From Scytonema sp. UIC 10036 (GTDB taxonomy: Bacteria; Cyanobacteriota; Cyanobacteriia; Cyanobacteriales; Nostocaceae): DNA of 13,576 nucleotides. The DNA lies in NCBI RefSeq assembly GCF_009725235.1, contig NZ_WJFC01000285.1, positions 1 to 13,576 on the forward strand, in the 5' to 3' direction. This document shows positions 4,568 to 13,400 of the stretch, piece by piece (position 1 is the stretch's first letter; each line of letters starts with the position of its first letter). The notes under the pieces are model-generated. The model ran no database searches, was not told the DNA's origin, and saw only the letters and a program-made list of their open reading frames with translations. The position numbers were made by a program, and so were the translations under genes.

Positions 4568-7067
4568 GTTCTCTAATAAGTGTTTCAGGAATGCGCTTGC
4601 TAGGTAGCAACAGGTAATCGAGAATTTGAGTGCGTAAATCTTTAGAAGAATAGTTACAACCTTTAATGCACTCTAGAAGGAGAATATTGGCGTACAAATA
4701 GTCTTTTAAGGTTTTAATTTGTTCGGGTGAGAATTTTACGTCATCATAGCCAATATTCAAATACAGCCTCATGACTCCTCTTAAATGTTTTATCCAATCC
4801 TGCCAATCAGATTGGGGTGCATTATCATCAGGAAAGCTTTCTTGTAAGAAAATGAGTTCATCAGCTAAACTCTCGTAATTTACGGATCTATCGCTGGTAA
4901 TACTAGAGATGATTTGATTGGGGAAATTATCTTTGTCAAGAGTAATTTGTCTCTGTTGTTTGCTAAGAGTAATCACACCCCTATTTTTATCAATTGTTAC
5001 ACCTTCGCCTCCTAATTGAGGAGCCATGGCGGTATCATCGCTTACGGGGAGTTCTTTTCTCAGCAAAGGATTGACTTTATGTGGCTTAAACTGCTTGTTT
5101 TCGGCTTTAGCAGATACTTTAGTATAGGTATCTACTAAATATAATGCAAAATCGGAAAGGGGTGAGCGCTCGATAATCTTCTTTCTTTCCCGATTGAACT
5201 CTTTTAAAAGAGTGGCAAGTTTTTGTGCTAGGGCAGAATCGACTTTTGAGAGTTGATTTGTATAAAGTTCAAATTCCTGATCCACAAATAAATAGAAAGC
5301 TCTCCAGGAGCTAGATTTGACTCCATGATACGTTGTTACATCATCCAGCCAAGCCAACATATCTTGTAATCGTTTACTATTGACTAGCTTATTAATTTGA
5401 ATAAATAAAATTTTCAAAAAATCATCAGCATTAGCTAATCTTCCTGCAATTATAAGAAAAACTTCTCGCCACTGACGGTTTACCAAGTGCTGTTTAACAA
5501 CTTCTTTTAAGATTTCGTAGCTCCGACTCTCTACAATATAATTAGCTACAAAATATTCTTGGAAAGTCAAGTGTGAAAATGAATAAATATCTTGCGCCTG
5601 TTTAACGAGCAATCCATGGTTGGCTTCTATTCTTTTTAAAATAGCTAAACTATCAAAATTTAGAGTATCGGTAGAAAAATCCGGAAGATTTTCAATGTAA
5701 TTTCCAATAATTTCTTCTAATTCCCTTTGTTGCCACAAAATTTTGTGTGGTTCTTGCAAGAAAGACTCATAAGCTACTTTGCTCAGCAAATTAACTTTTT
5801 GTTGATACGGTAGGTTGAATTTATTGGTTATACTGCGTTCTATCCGTCTGCTAGCATCCCATCTGCGTAGAAGGATTTCTACCGCATCATGAATAAGTGA
5901 GTACTGATTGCTTGGAAGTTCATAGCGATCGTCAAATACCAAGCATAACATCGTAAGTAATAATGGATTTGCTGTTAGTTCTTCTATAGCCCTATTTTTT
6001 TCTATTTTCTCAAGCAAGCTATCTGCTAACTTTAAATCTTCACTGGGTGCAAACCATTTTCTGATAAATATTTCAACTTGGCTGTTATCAAAATCTGCAA
6101 TTTCCACTTCTGTAAAATCAGGAAATATATAATCAGCAGAGCCAGAACGACAAGTGAGAACAAATCGATTCTTAGGAAATTTCTTGACAAAATTATCAAT
6201 GCTTTGATATATGCGATCGCTTTTTGTTTCCCCAACTTCATCTAATCCGTCTAATAAAATTAAGCAATGACCTTGTTCTAGTATATCTTGAACAAATTGC
6301 GATGTTTCAGCAATATAGTCTGATAAATCTTCTTTAACGGCATCGAGCAGGTTTTGTTTATCTTCTTTATCAGAAAATGCTTTCAATGAAATAAAAATAG
6401 GGATTTCTTTTACTTCTTCTTTTTGTTCTATACTATACAAAACAAGATGTTTGAGAAAGGTTGTTTTACCTGCACCCGGTTTTCCCCAAATAAGCAGCTT
6501 AGAATAGGTATTAACAGCATCTAAAGCAGATAAATGATTTCTAATTCTATAGTTAAAGCGACTAAAGCTTATACCTTCATTGGAAAATTGGCTAAACAGT
6601 TCTTGAAGAGTTTTAGACTGTTTCCCTTGAATATTTTCTAAAACGTTGACTTGGGTATAAACACTATCAAGTTGTAGGGGTTGAGTCATCGTCAGGACTT
6701 TTATAGTACCGCACTTTCTCTTAAGATATTCTTGATAGCGATGGAGCCAAGTTTCTTGATTGTCCGTTTCGGCTTTCTCTCCTTGTTCCAATACCGTTTG
6801 TTGCCTTAAAGCTTCTTGATAACTTTCATACCCTAATAAAATTGCACATAAAAAGTTGAGATTCTTCTCCTGCATTTTTGTGGGTTCGTTATCCTTAAAG
6901 AAATTCCGAATCGTTTTATCTGAAATAATATCTTTAGAATCTTCTCTTTTATCTTGGTAAACACGATTTAGCTCAGTAATCAGAAACTTAGGGGAAGCAC
7001 CAAATTTCTCTATATATGCTTGTTGTAATTTTTCAAAAATTTTTTGATTAACTGATATTGCTGCCAT
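4545..7067 (-). CDS. NACHT-domain NTPase (bacterial STAND family, possible antiphage protein)
   Basis: NACHT proteins are signal-transduction ATPases of the STAND class; bacterial members include antiphage proteins related in logic to animal NLRs. In this 840-residue protein, residues 1-90 form a helical module with an HTH-like SDKTIRNFF segment (49-57). A linker with the pre-NACHT pattern VYTQVNVLEN follows (136-145). The NTPase has Walker A GKPGAGKTT (195-203), Walker B LILLDGLDEV (269-278), a sensor-type RFVLTCRS (301-308) and ANPLLLTMLC (366-375). FSHLTFQEYFVANYIV (497-512) is typical of the region after NACHT. Residues 513-840 look all-helical, like C-terminal domains of cyanobacterial NACHT conflict proteins. 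No TIR, nuclease or protease motif is visible, so the effector is unknown. GAGGG lies just before the ATG. The last six residues come from a CCCTAAC array. By eye the gene is AT-richer than hisH, which could mean transfer. Confidence 0.93.
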   Translation of the reverse strand: MAAISVNQKIFEKLQQAYIEKFGASPKFLITELNRVYQDKREDSKDIISDKTIRNFFKDNEPTKMQEKNLNFLCAILLGYESYQEALRQQTVLEQGEKAETDNQETWLHRYQEYLKRKCGTIKVLTMTQPLQLDSVYTQVNVLENIQGKQSKTLQELFSQFSNEGISFSRFNYRIRNHLSALDAVNTYSKLLIWGKPGAGKTTFLKHLVLYSIEQKEEVKEIPIFISLKAFSDKEDKQNLLDAVKEDLSDYIAETSQFVQDILEQGHCLILLDGLDEVGETKSDRIYQSIDNFVKKFPKNRFVLTCRSGSADYIFPDFTEVEIADFDNSQVEIFIRKWFAPSEDLKLADSLLEKIEKNRAIEELTANPLLLTMLCLVFDDRYELPSNQYSLIHDAVEILLRRWDASRRIERSITNKFNLPYQQKVNLLSKVAYESFLQEPHKILWQQRELEEIIGNYIENLPDFSTDTLNFDSLAILKRIEANHGLLVKQAQDIYSFSHLTFQEYFVANYIVESRSYEILKEVVKQHLVNRQWREVFLIIAGRLANADDFLKILFIQINKLVNSKRLQDMLAWLDDVTTYHGVKSSSWRAFYLFVDQEFELYTNQLSKVDSALAQKLATLLKEFNRERKKIIERSPLSDFALYLVDTYTKVSAKAENKQFKPHKVNPLLRKELPVSDDTAMAPQLGGEGVTIDKNRGVITLSKQQRQITLDKDNFPNQIISSITSDRSVNYESLADELIFLQESFPDDNAPQSDWQDWIKHLRGVMRLYLNIGYDDVKFSPEQIKTLKDYLYANILLLECIKGCNYSSKDLRTQILDYLLLPSKRIPETLIREQGLGVRG

Positions 7068-7380
7068 TTTTGCCCTCTATAGGTTTTCTTAAATCTTCAA
7101 GTAGTAAAAAAACAGTCATGCTTAAAGGGGCTACACCAAGTATGGAAAAACCTCACCTCCCACACCTTTCGCTTGCCACAGAAAGGGCATAGTGAAGCTT
7201 TCCCACAATATTCTATCAATACATCCAAAGATAGAAAACAGTACTAAGAGATATTAAATCTACTTTTAGGCATAGGAGAATAGGTGTAGATAACTTGTAG
7301 AGTAGTAGTAGTTTCCGAAGTTTACCGTAAATTACCGCAATTTTTTTATCAAGAAAATTATTAAACCGAAAAATTTTATT
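7068..7380. promoter_or_regulatory. Divergent spacer NACHT / kinase-like gene
   Basis: This 313-bp AT-rich stretch separates two divergent starts. Next to the NACHT ATG it has a purine-rich Shine-Dalgarno-like GAGGG on the minus strand; no strong promoter for NACHT is obvious. On the other side it carries the TTACCG direct repeat (7322-7337). I see no gene in it. Confidence 0.5.
7315..7361 (+). promoter_or_regulatory. HLR1-like direct repeat and weak promoter for the kinase-like gene
   Basis: TTACCG (7322-7327), four bases, TTACCG (7332-7337), 18 bases, then AATTAT (7356-7361, four of six matches to TATAAT), 19 bases before the ATG at 7381. Over 26 bases (7315-7340) it matches the minus strand of 4392-4417 at 21 positions, including a shared CCGAA before the repeats. 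The two sites face outward from the NACHT gene. Confidence 0.45.
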
Positions 7381-7893
7381 ATGAGCAATAAAATAATCCA
7401 TCTGGCGACATATATCAATAGCGATTGGGTCGAGCAAGAATTTAAACGATTTGTATCATCTATGTCGATTGAGCTTAAGCTCTCACTGAATAGCACCCTG
7501 TCTTGGGCTCATCTTTGGCGTCAAGGGCGGTTAGATGATAATGCAACCGTTCGGGCTTTTAAAGAAATTGAGCAAAACGTTGTATGTCAGAATCTTCTCA
7601 TAGACGAACTTTTGGAGTGGCGTCTCACTGCTGACAAACTTGAAGAGGTTGGTTGCAAGCCAATTCTTGTGGATGCTGTTAATCAACAATTTAAACGCGA
7701 GCAATCTTCTCTGGCTAGAGAATTTAAGTTTTACCTCGATCGCACGTTGAATCTGACTCTTCTTTGGCATCAGAGCCAATTTAGCCAAAGTACTACTGCT
7801 GCGGCTTTTGAGGCGATCGAGCAAAATGCCAAACGCCAAAGCCGAATTTTGGACAAACTCCTCAATTGGCGTTTCAATCCTCACAGCTTATAG
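7381..7893 (+). CDS. Tandem degenerate HisKA (DHp)-like protein without kinase domain
   Basis: Most of this 170-residue protein is two copies of one unit: residues 17-82 and 100-165, aligned without gaps at an offset of 83, with 28 of 66 positions identical. Each unit resembles the dimerisation/phospho-acceptor (HisKA) helices of cyanobacterial histidine kinases, whose pattern is SHELRTPLNAILGWAQLL followed by a TTARAxExIExNAxxQ helix and LLDxSR. Here the first unit reads SIELKLSLNSTLSWAHLW, with the phospho-acceptor His replaced by Ile30; the second has Arg113 there. RAFKEIEQN (58-66) and AAFEAIEQN (141-149) keep the second helix. There is no ATP-binding HATPase_c domain, so it cannot be a kinase; a dimerisation, docking or decoy role is inference. 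The ATG at 7381 has no Shine-Dalgarno. It diverges from the NACHT gene. Confidence 0.8.
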   Translation: MSNKIIHLATYINSDWVEQEFKRFVSSMSIELKLSLNSTLSWAHLWRQGRLDDNATVRAFKEIEQNVVCQNLLIDELLEWRLTADKLEEVGCKPILVDAVNQQFKREQSSLAREFKFYLDRTLNLTLLWHQSQFSQSTTAAAFEAIEQNAKRQSRILDKLLNWRFNPHSL

Positions 7894-7929
7894 ATATGAG
7901 CGTTGTTCGCCCCAAACATATAGCCTTGT

Positions 7930-7950
7930 TGCCGGAAAGAAGTTTCGGCA
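7930..7950 (+). terminator. Hairpin 37 bp after the kinase-like gene
   Basis: TGCCG (7930-7934), a bulged G, AAA, loop GAAG, then TTTCGGCA (7943-7950): an 8-bp stem. Its position shortly after the stop at 7893 suggests transcript ending. No strong T-run follows, so factor-independent termination is uncertain. Confidence 0.45.
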
Positions 7951-8129
7951 TATACACTAAATACAATATTTTATGAGTAATAAATATTCATACATTCTTA
8001 TAATTTTACTACTGAAGCCTTATCCTGACTTTATAAGATGTATGTAAAACTTACGTTAGTATAAACTAACTGAAAGAAGTCAGAATTATGTTTTTTGTAT
8101 GAAGACTATAGTAAAGTAATTTTGAAGAA

Positions 8130-8253
8130 GGCAGAAAGGCTTCCCTAAAGACTCCAACATTCCCTTCTGCCACGCCACTTGCTGTAGCCTGTGAAACCCT
8201 TCCACTGAAGTGGCTCCTCTGCCCTCTGCCCTACCTAGAGGGCTTGTCACAGG
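8130..8253. repeat. Composite palindromic repeat with CTCTGCC heptamers
   Basis: GGCAGAA (8130-8136) pairs with TTCTGCC (8165-8171). CCTGTGA (8188-8194) pairs with TCACAGG (8247-8253), enclosing the hairpin CCACT-GA-AGTGG (8202-8213) and two tandem CTCTGCC heptamers (8217-8230). The heptamer is the complement of the array at 4432-4466. Confidence 0.65.
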
Positions 8254-8332
8254 GATTGCTTTTATCCTCTATAACTTCTCAATCCTATATTTTCAACTAG
8301 GAGCAAAAGATCTATTGCAAATATTTGAATTG

Positions 8333-8362
8333 AGGAAGTTGCAAAGATAATTGCAGTTTCCT
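8333..8362 (+). promoter_or_regulatory. 12-bp leader hairpin before the PEP-CTERM gene
   Basis: AGGAAGTTGCAA (8333-8344) and TTGCAGTTTCCT (8351-8362) flank the loop AGATAA. In RNA all twelve positions pair, two of them as G-U wobbles. It lies 69 bases before the ATG and could be part of the mRNA leader or an operator; its function is unknown. Confidence 0.45.
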
Positions 8363-8431
8363 AGTGTTTTGTCACATTAATTTCAACGGGTGCCAAGAAT
8401 CCCACTACTAAATCACTGAAGGACAAGAATC

Positions 8432-9004
8432 ATGAAACTGTCTCAAAAACTGGTAATTGCTGCTGGTGTTACTCTTGGCTGTGCAGCTACTCAAGTCGCT
8501 CGCGCTGATGCTGCTGTTATTAATTTTGAAGTCAATATAAATTCAGGAGCTTTGGCTGGTCAAACAGCAAGTGGTACTTTCAGTTATGATGACTCAAGCC
8601 TAACAGGGGTAGGTGATGAGTTCGCACAGGTTCAATCGCTGTCCTTTAACTTCTTAGGTAAAACTTATTCTGAGAAGAATGATGTTGATTCTCCGGCATT
8701 TCCTGTTGTCAGCTTTTTTAACGGGCAATTAGAGGGATTGAACTACTATGTTGAATTATCTCCAGTAGGGGAATTCTTTTTCTCAGATATTGTGGAAGAA
8801 TCCTTTCTTGACGAATTCAGAGGAGGAGATAAATTTACGTATACAAATGCTGGTGGAGGTAGTGGTTTAATTTCATATCAATCTGCGCGCTCGGTACCTG
8901 AACCGTTAACATTAAGTGGCACGATTTTTGCATCTGGTTTGGCCTTATTGATGAAAAAAAAGGAAGCAGCAAAGAAAGCCAAAGCATCATCTGCAGTATC
9001 TTAA
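8432..9004 (+). CDS. PEP-CTERM sorting domain protein, exported
   Basis: This 190-residue protein has a classical signal peptide (Lys2-Lys6, hydrophobic core 7-19, probable cleavage near ARADA, 23-27). Its C-terminal sorting signal is VPEP (155-158), a hydrophobic segment (about 159-174) and a basic cluster starting KKK (175-177). PEP-CTERM proteins are cleaved and anchored or released at the cell surface by an exosortase, often with extracellular polysaccharide; no exosortase is in the window. The middle (28-150) looks beta-rich, with SGTFSYDDSSLTG resembling other cyanobacterial PEP-CTERM proteins of unknown function. The 16-residue tail after the membrane segment (KKKEAAKKAKASSAVS) is longer than the usual few basic residues. 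AAGGA eight bases upstream fixes the ATG. It stands alone, bounded by hairpins. Confidence 0.9.
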   Translation: MKLSQKLVIAAGVTLGCAATQVARADAAVINFEVNINSGALAGQTASGTFSYDDSSLTGVGDEFAQVQSLSFNFLGKTYSEKNDVDSPAFPVVSFFNGQLEGLNYYVELSPVGEFFFSDIVEESFLDEFRGGDKFTYTNAGGGSGLISYQSARSVPEPLTLSGTIFASGLALLMKKKEAAKKAKASSAVS

Positions 9005-9133
9005 TATTTTTTGCTGCACTCTTATTGAAGAATTAAACTTTTAATTTTAAGAAGGTAGAATTACGTATCGCACTGATGGCACAGCCTGCGCTAATGTGCA
9101 GCGTTTGCCCCTCAAATATTTGCTCTATGTCAT

Positions 9134-9164
9134 ACCCCTAATCCCTTTTTCAAGGGTTAGGGGT
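9134..9164 (+). terminator. Strong hairpin downstream of the PEP-CTERM gene
   Basis: ACCCCTAATCCCTT (9134-9147) pairs with AAGGGTTAGGGGT (9152-9164) through a 13-bp stem with one bulged T and a four-base loop, followed by CTTTGATA. It is the likely terminator of the PEP-CTERM transcript, although 130 bp beyond its stop. The arms contain the CCCTAA/TTAGGG sequence of the array at 4543. Confidence 0.6.
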
Positions 9165-9258
9165 CTTTGATACGTTGCTAAGATTTTGCTTCTTTAAAAA
9201 AGAAACTTGGGAGTAAAATTTCAAATTACTCCCTTTCCGCTGCTCGGATAAGGAAATT

Positions 9259-9333
9259 GTAGGTTGGGTAGAGCGGAAGCGTTACCCAACAAATGCTGAT
9301 AAATGTTGGGTTTCGTTCCTCAACCCAACCTAC
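9259..9333. repeat. 75-bp nested palindromic repeat (GTAGGTTGGGT type)
   Basis: Outer arms GTAGGTTGGGT (9259-9269) and ACCCAACCTAC (9323-9333) are perfect. Inner arms ACCCAACA (9284-9291) and TGTTGGGT (9304-9311) are also perfect. I recall the GTAGGTTGGGT...ACCCAACCTAC element as widely dispersed in cyanobacterial genomes; it is non-coding and has MITE-like structure. Confidence 0.8.
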
Positions 9334-9612
9334 GTGTTTTCGTATTTTTAGGCAAAACCCGATAAGTATTGAGCCCACCCTACATATTTGGGTAATATAG
9401 TTGGCGGTTTAGGAGTAAACTATTAATTGTTTGTTAGTATTAATTCTGAATGGAAAAGAAGTTTGAGTGCCTTGACTAAGTGGGTGCAACGCAGAAAAAT
9501 TCTTGGTGAAAGAGTTATGGCACAAAATTAACTTCTTTGAGAGGCTGATAACATCACAAATACAGGGCGCAACACCAAAAAAATTATACGTTTTTTCTAC
9601 GTCTGACAGTTA

Positions 9613-10380
9613 ATGACAGAAGTGTTGCAAATAGGTAACCGTAAAATAGCAGCAAGCGAATTGCTTTCCTTATTGGGAAGCTACCAGATGCTGCCACAGT
9701 TACTGCAAGAACTGATTATCGATGAAGCTATTACAGCAATAGAGTGTACGCCTGAAGAAATAGCACAAGCTCAAAAACAATTTTATGCCAAACATCAGCT
9801 TAGAAGTGAAGCCGACATCAAAAAATGGATGACATATTTTGGTTTAGCTCCACATCAACTCAATTTTATAGTGGCTCGTCAGCTAAAAATTGAAAAATTT
9901 AAACAACTGACTTGGGGTAATAAATTAGAAACCTACTTTTTTCAGTGTAAAACAAAGCTTGACAAGGTGATTTATTCTCTACTACGTACTCAGGATATGG
10001 GAGTCACTAGAGAACTTTTCTTCCGCATTTTTGCAAAAGAGCAGTCTTTTGCTGAATTAGCACGTGAATACTCACAAGGACCAGAAGCCCAAACGGGTGG
10101 ATTGGTTGGTCCTGTGGAACTGTCCACCCTACACCCATCAATGCTACAAATGCTTTCTAACAGTCAACCGGGCAAACTGCTACCACCTACTCAAATTGGT
10201 GAGTGGTTTGTGATTGTGAGGCTAGAAAAATATCTTCCCGCACAGTTAGATGAACCCATGAGAGCACGTTTGTTAAATGAATTCTATGAAAACTGGCTAA
10301 AAGAACAACTGCAAAAACTGATGAGTCAAGAAAATGTTGAAATAAAGGTACAGAGAGTCATGGGGGCGATGGGGGTATGA
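9613..10380 (+). CDS. Parvulin-type (PpiC) peptidyl-prolyl isomerase, cytoplasmic
   Basis: This 255-residue protein has a SurA-like helical N-terminal part (about 1-105) and a parvulin domain (about 115-208), seen best in SFAELAREYSQGPEAQTGGLVGPV (from residue 145; the GG pair is at 162-163). Parvulins catalyse cis-trans isomerisation of peptidyl-proline. There is no signal peptide or membrane segment, so it probably works in the cytoplasm, perhaps keeping an export substrate competent for the ABC transporter encoded 58 bp downstream. The first strand reads VIYSLLRT, where active parvulins usually have a His (ASHILV-like), so it may be more chaperone than enzyme. The ATG has no clear Shine-Dalgarno. 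The last residues (VMGAMGV) come from a small ATGGGGG repeat, and a 15-bp tandem repeat follows the stop. Confidence 0.85.
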   Translation: MTEVLQIGNRKIAASELLSLLGSYQMLPQLLQELIIDEAITAIECTPEEIAQAQKQFYAKHQLRSEADIKKWMTYFGLAPHQLNFIVARQLKIEKFKQLTWGNKLETYFFQCKTKLDKVIYSLLRTQDMGVTRELFFRIFAKEQSFAELAREYSQGPEAQTGGLVGPVELSTLHPSMLQMLSNSQPGKLLPPTQIGEWFVIVRLEKYLPAQLDEPMRARLLNEFYENWLKEQLQKLMSQENVEIKVQRVMGAMGV

Positions 10381-10393
10381 GGAAAAGAACGAT

Positions 10394-10428
10394 GCCCAAT
10401 GCCCTTTTGCCCAATGCCCTTTTGCCCA
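10394..10428. repeat. 15-bp tandem repeat GCCCAATGCCCTTTT (2.3 units)
   Basis: Two exact units (10394-10408 and 10409-10423) plus GCCCA fill most of the space between the isomerase stop and the ABC exporter start. The repeat leaves only TAACTAAAA directly before the exporter ATG, so there is no Shine-Dalgarno. Confidence 0.9.
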
Positions 10429-10438
10429 GTAACTAAAA

Positions 10439-13400
10439 ATGACTTATACTCAACAAGCTTCTCTTCAAAATTTTTTCGCTGAATTATCTCCTTTTAAGCA
10501 ACTTCCAGCACAAGAACTGACAAAATTACTTCCCAAGTTGCAGCTTTTGCGTTATCGTATGGGTCAAGCAATCCTAGTGCCAGAACATATCTCAGCTTAT
10601 ATTTCAATTATTTATGAAGGGCAGGCACGCTTGCTAGCCCAAGCTCCAAATACTGATGTACCGGTCACCTTGCAACGTTTTCAACCAGGGGCAATTTTGG
10701 GTTGGCTGAGTTTGCTACGTGGAATTCCTTGTGAAACAGTCCTTGCTTCTACAGAAACAGTTTGTATTAATTTGCCTGCTACAGATTTTTTAACCTTAAT
10801 CAAAAATTTTCCAGCATTTGCCCAAAATTTCTATACCCAATGCAGTGCTGTTGAACTTTTTGAATTACTAGGTGCCGAACTGTTGCAACGAGCAGATAGC
10901 GAGGCAGTACTGAAGTCTTATGATGTTTCAGATATTGCAGAACTCACTTTTAAGATATTACCAGATGCTGTTGCTCTCACTCTCACCAATCTCAAATATT
11001 TTAAAACAGAGTTAGACTCTCGGTTGCTCTGGTTTGTCAGTAGTAAAGGAGTTACAAAGTTTTCTGTAGGAAGCCGATTACCACTGAATATAGATTTAGG
11101 GGATTTGGAGGTACAAAGTTCCATTGCTGTACGTTTAATTGGTTTGCCACTTAAAGATGGACAAGCAACTATCAAAGATGAAACTGTCGATCCTTCAGCG
11201 TCTACCCTTCAACCTTTGGAGGAAATTTCTGATGCGCCGGAAAGCCCTCCCAAATTAGAAGTCGCAACAGTTTTTGGTAAATCGCGATCGCCCAGTTACC
11301 CTTACATACAAGGTAGAGGACCAAGAGACGCCACTTTAGCTTGCTTCCAAATGCTCAGCCAGTACTGGAGTATTCCCGGACGCCGGGATACGATCGCAAA
11401 AGTGCTGGACAATCAAATTCAGCGCACTCAAACTTTGTCATTACAACTTTGTGGTGCGATCGCTGAATTAATAGGATTAAATGCTCAACTTATCAACATA
11501 TCAGCCGTAGCGATTCCTAAACTGAAAACCCCTGCTATGATACGGTGGCAAGATAGCTTCGCCATCCTTTATGAAATCGGCGAACAAAAGCTAGTCTTGG
11601 CAGTACCAGAAGTCGGCATTATACAGCAGAAATTACCCAATTTCATTGAAAATTGGGGTGAACAAGGTCAAGTCTTGTTACTCAATCAAACCAAATACAC
11701 ACCCAAGCAGAAGTTTAGCTTAAGGTGGTTTATTCCTTCCCTTGTTCAATACCGTAAAGTTCTATTTGAAGTCTTAATTGCTTCCTTTTTTGTCCAAATT
11801 TTCACTTTAGCAAATCCCTTAATTATTCAACTCATCATTGACAAAGTTATTATTCAAAATAGCTTTAATACCTTAAACGTACTGGGTCTTTTATTATTGA
11901 TTCTGGCTGTTTTTGAAGGGCTTCTTACAAGTCTCCGCACTTATTTATTTGTCGATACTACCAGTCGAATCGATCTTACATTAGGTTCAGAAATTATCGA
12001 TCATCTGTTGCGGTTACCCTTACGCTATTTTGAACGTAGACCTGTAGGAGAACTCGCTACCCGCGCCCAAGAATTAGAAAATATTCGCTCTTTTCTAACA
12101 GGAACTGCTTTAACAGTAGTGCTTGATGCCGTATTTTCTGTTATCTACATTGTGGTAATGGCAATTTACAGTTGGAGCTTAACTCTTGTCGCGTTAGCAA
12201 CTGTACCGTTATTTGCCTTCCTAACAATGGTGGTTTCTCCGATTGTACGACGGCAGTTACGAAGTAAAGCCGAACGTAATGCCCAAGCTCAATCCTACTT
12301 AGTAGAAGTTCTTTCAGGGATTCAAACAGTAAAAGCGCAAAATATAGAATTGCGTTCCCGTTGGCAGTGGCAAGAACACTATACCAATTATGTAGACGCT
12401 GGCTTCAAAACCGTTGTCACTTCGACTGGCGCTAACGTTACAAGTAATTTTCTCAACCAAGTTTCCGCACTATTAGTCATTTGGGTAGGAGCAGCCTTGG
12501 TTTTAGAGGGCAAGCTTACACTGGGGCAACTTATTGCCTTTCGCATTATTGCTGGTTACGTTACATCTCCCTTACTGCGTTTAACTCAACTGTGGCAAAA
12601 CTTTCAAGAAACAGCGCTCTCTCTAGAACGTCTTGGCGATATTTTAGATAGTCCCGCAGAAGTGACAGAATTAGATCGTCAAAACATTCCCATGCCCAGC
12701 ATTTCCGGGGAAGTTAAATTTGAGAACGTTTGTTTTCGTTTTAATCCCCATACTCCACTGCAACTTAAGAACATTAACCTGCATTTTCAACCCGGAAAGT
12801 TTATTGGCATTGTCGGGCAAAGCGGTTCTGGCAAAAGTACTTTAACAAAACTGTTGCCACGACTTTACGAGCCAGAGTCTGGCAGAATTTTAATTGATGG
12901 TTACGATATTGCCAAAGTCGAACTTTATTCCCTCCGCCGTCAAATTGGCATGGTGCTGCAAGACTCGCTCTTATTTGATGGCACAGTACAAGAGAACATT
13001 GCACTCACTCAACCAGATGCCACACCAGAGGAAATTATAGAAGCAGCCAAGATTGCAGCAGCTCATGACTTCATTATGTCTCTGCCCAACGGTTACAACA
13101 CCAGAGTTGGCGAGAAAGGATCGGCGCTTTCGGGAGGACAAAGACAGCGTATTGCCATTGCTCGTGTAGTTCTACAAAATCCTCGCTTGTTGATTTTAGA
13201 TGAAGCCACCAGTGCTTTAGATTACCAATCAGAACGACAAGTTTGCCTTAATCTTGCAGAGGCATTTCGCGGTAGCGGATCTTCCCCGTCCGCACAGCGT
13301 TTCCAACAGGAAAAAGAGGCTCGCACAGTCTTTTTTATTACCCATCGTTTAAGTACTGTAAAAAACGCTGATGTCATTTTGTTATTAGACCAAGGAGCAG

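Larger units (their letters stand above)
7894..8431. other. 538-bp gene-free spacer with hairpins and repeats
   Basis: No convincing gene is seen. It holds, in order, a hairpin close to the stop of the kinase-like gene (7930-7950), an AT-rich segment (7950-8120), a palindrome and heptamer cluster (8130-8253) and a leader hairpin (8333-8362) before the PEP-CTERM gene. Confidence 0.7.
9005..9612. other. 608-bp gene-free spacer
   Basis: It contains a strong hairpin (9134-9164) and a 75-bp palindromic repeat (9259-9333). The last part (9334-9612) holds no reading frame of note; it must carry the promoter of the isomerase gene, but I cannot place the boxes with confidence. Confidence 0.7.

Noticed and set aside
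4392..7340. The 26-bp inverted match as terminal inverted repeats of a transposon carrying NACHT
   Set aside because: No transposase, no target-site duplication, and both copies sit at promoter positions, so a regulatory reading is better.
7381..7893. Kinase-like gene as a simple truncated histidine kinase pseudogene
   Set aside because: The frame is intact, the unit is duplicated, and both copies keep helix-pattern residues, which argues for a maintained protein, though decay is not excluded.
9259..9333. Palindrome as an attachment site or replication origin
   Set aside because: No integrase, dnaA boxes or tRNA are nearby; it matches a dispersed cyanobacterial repeat type.
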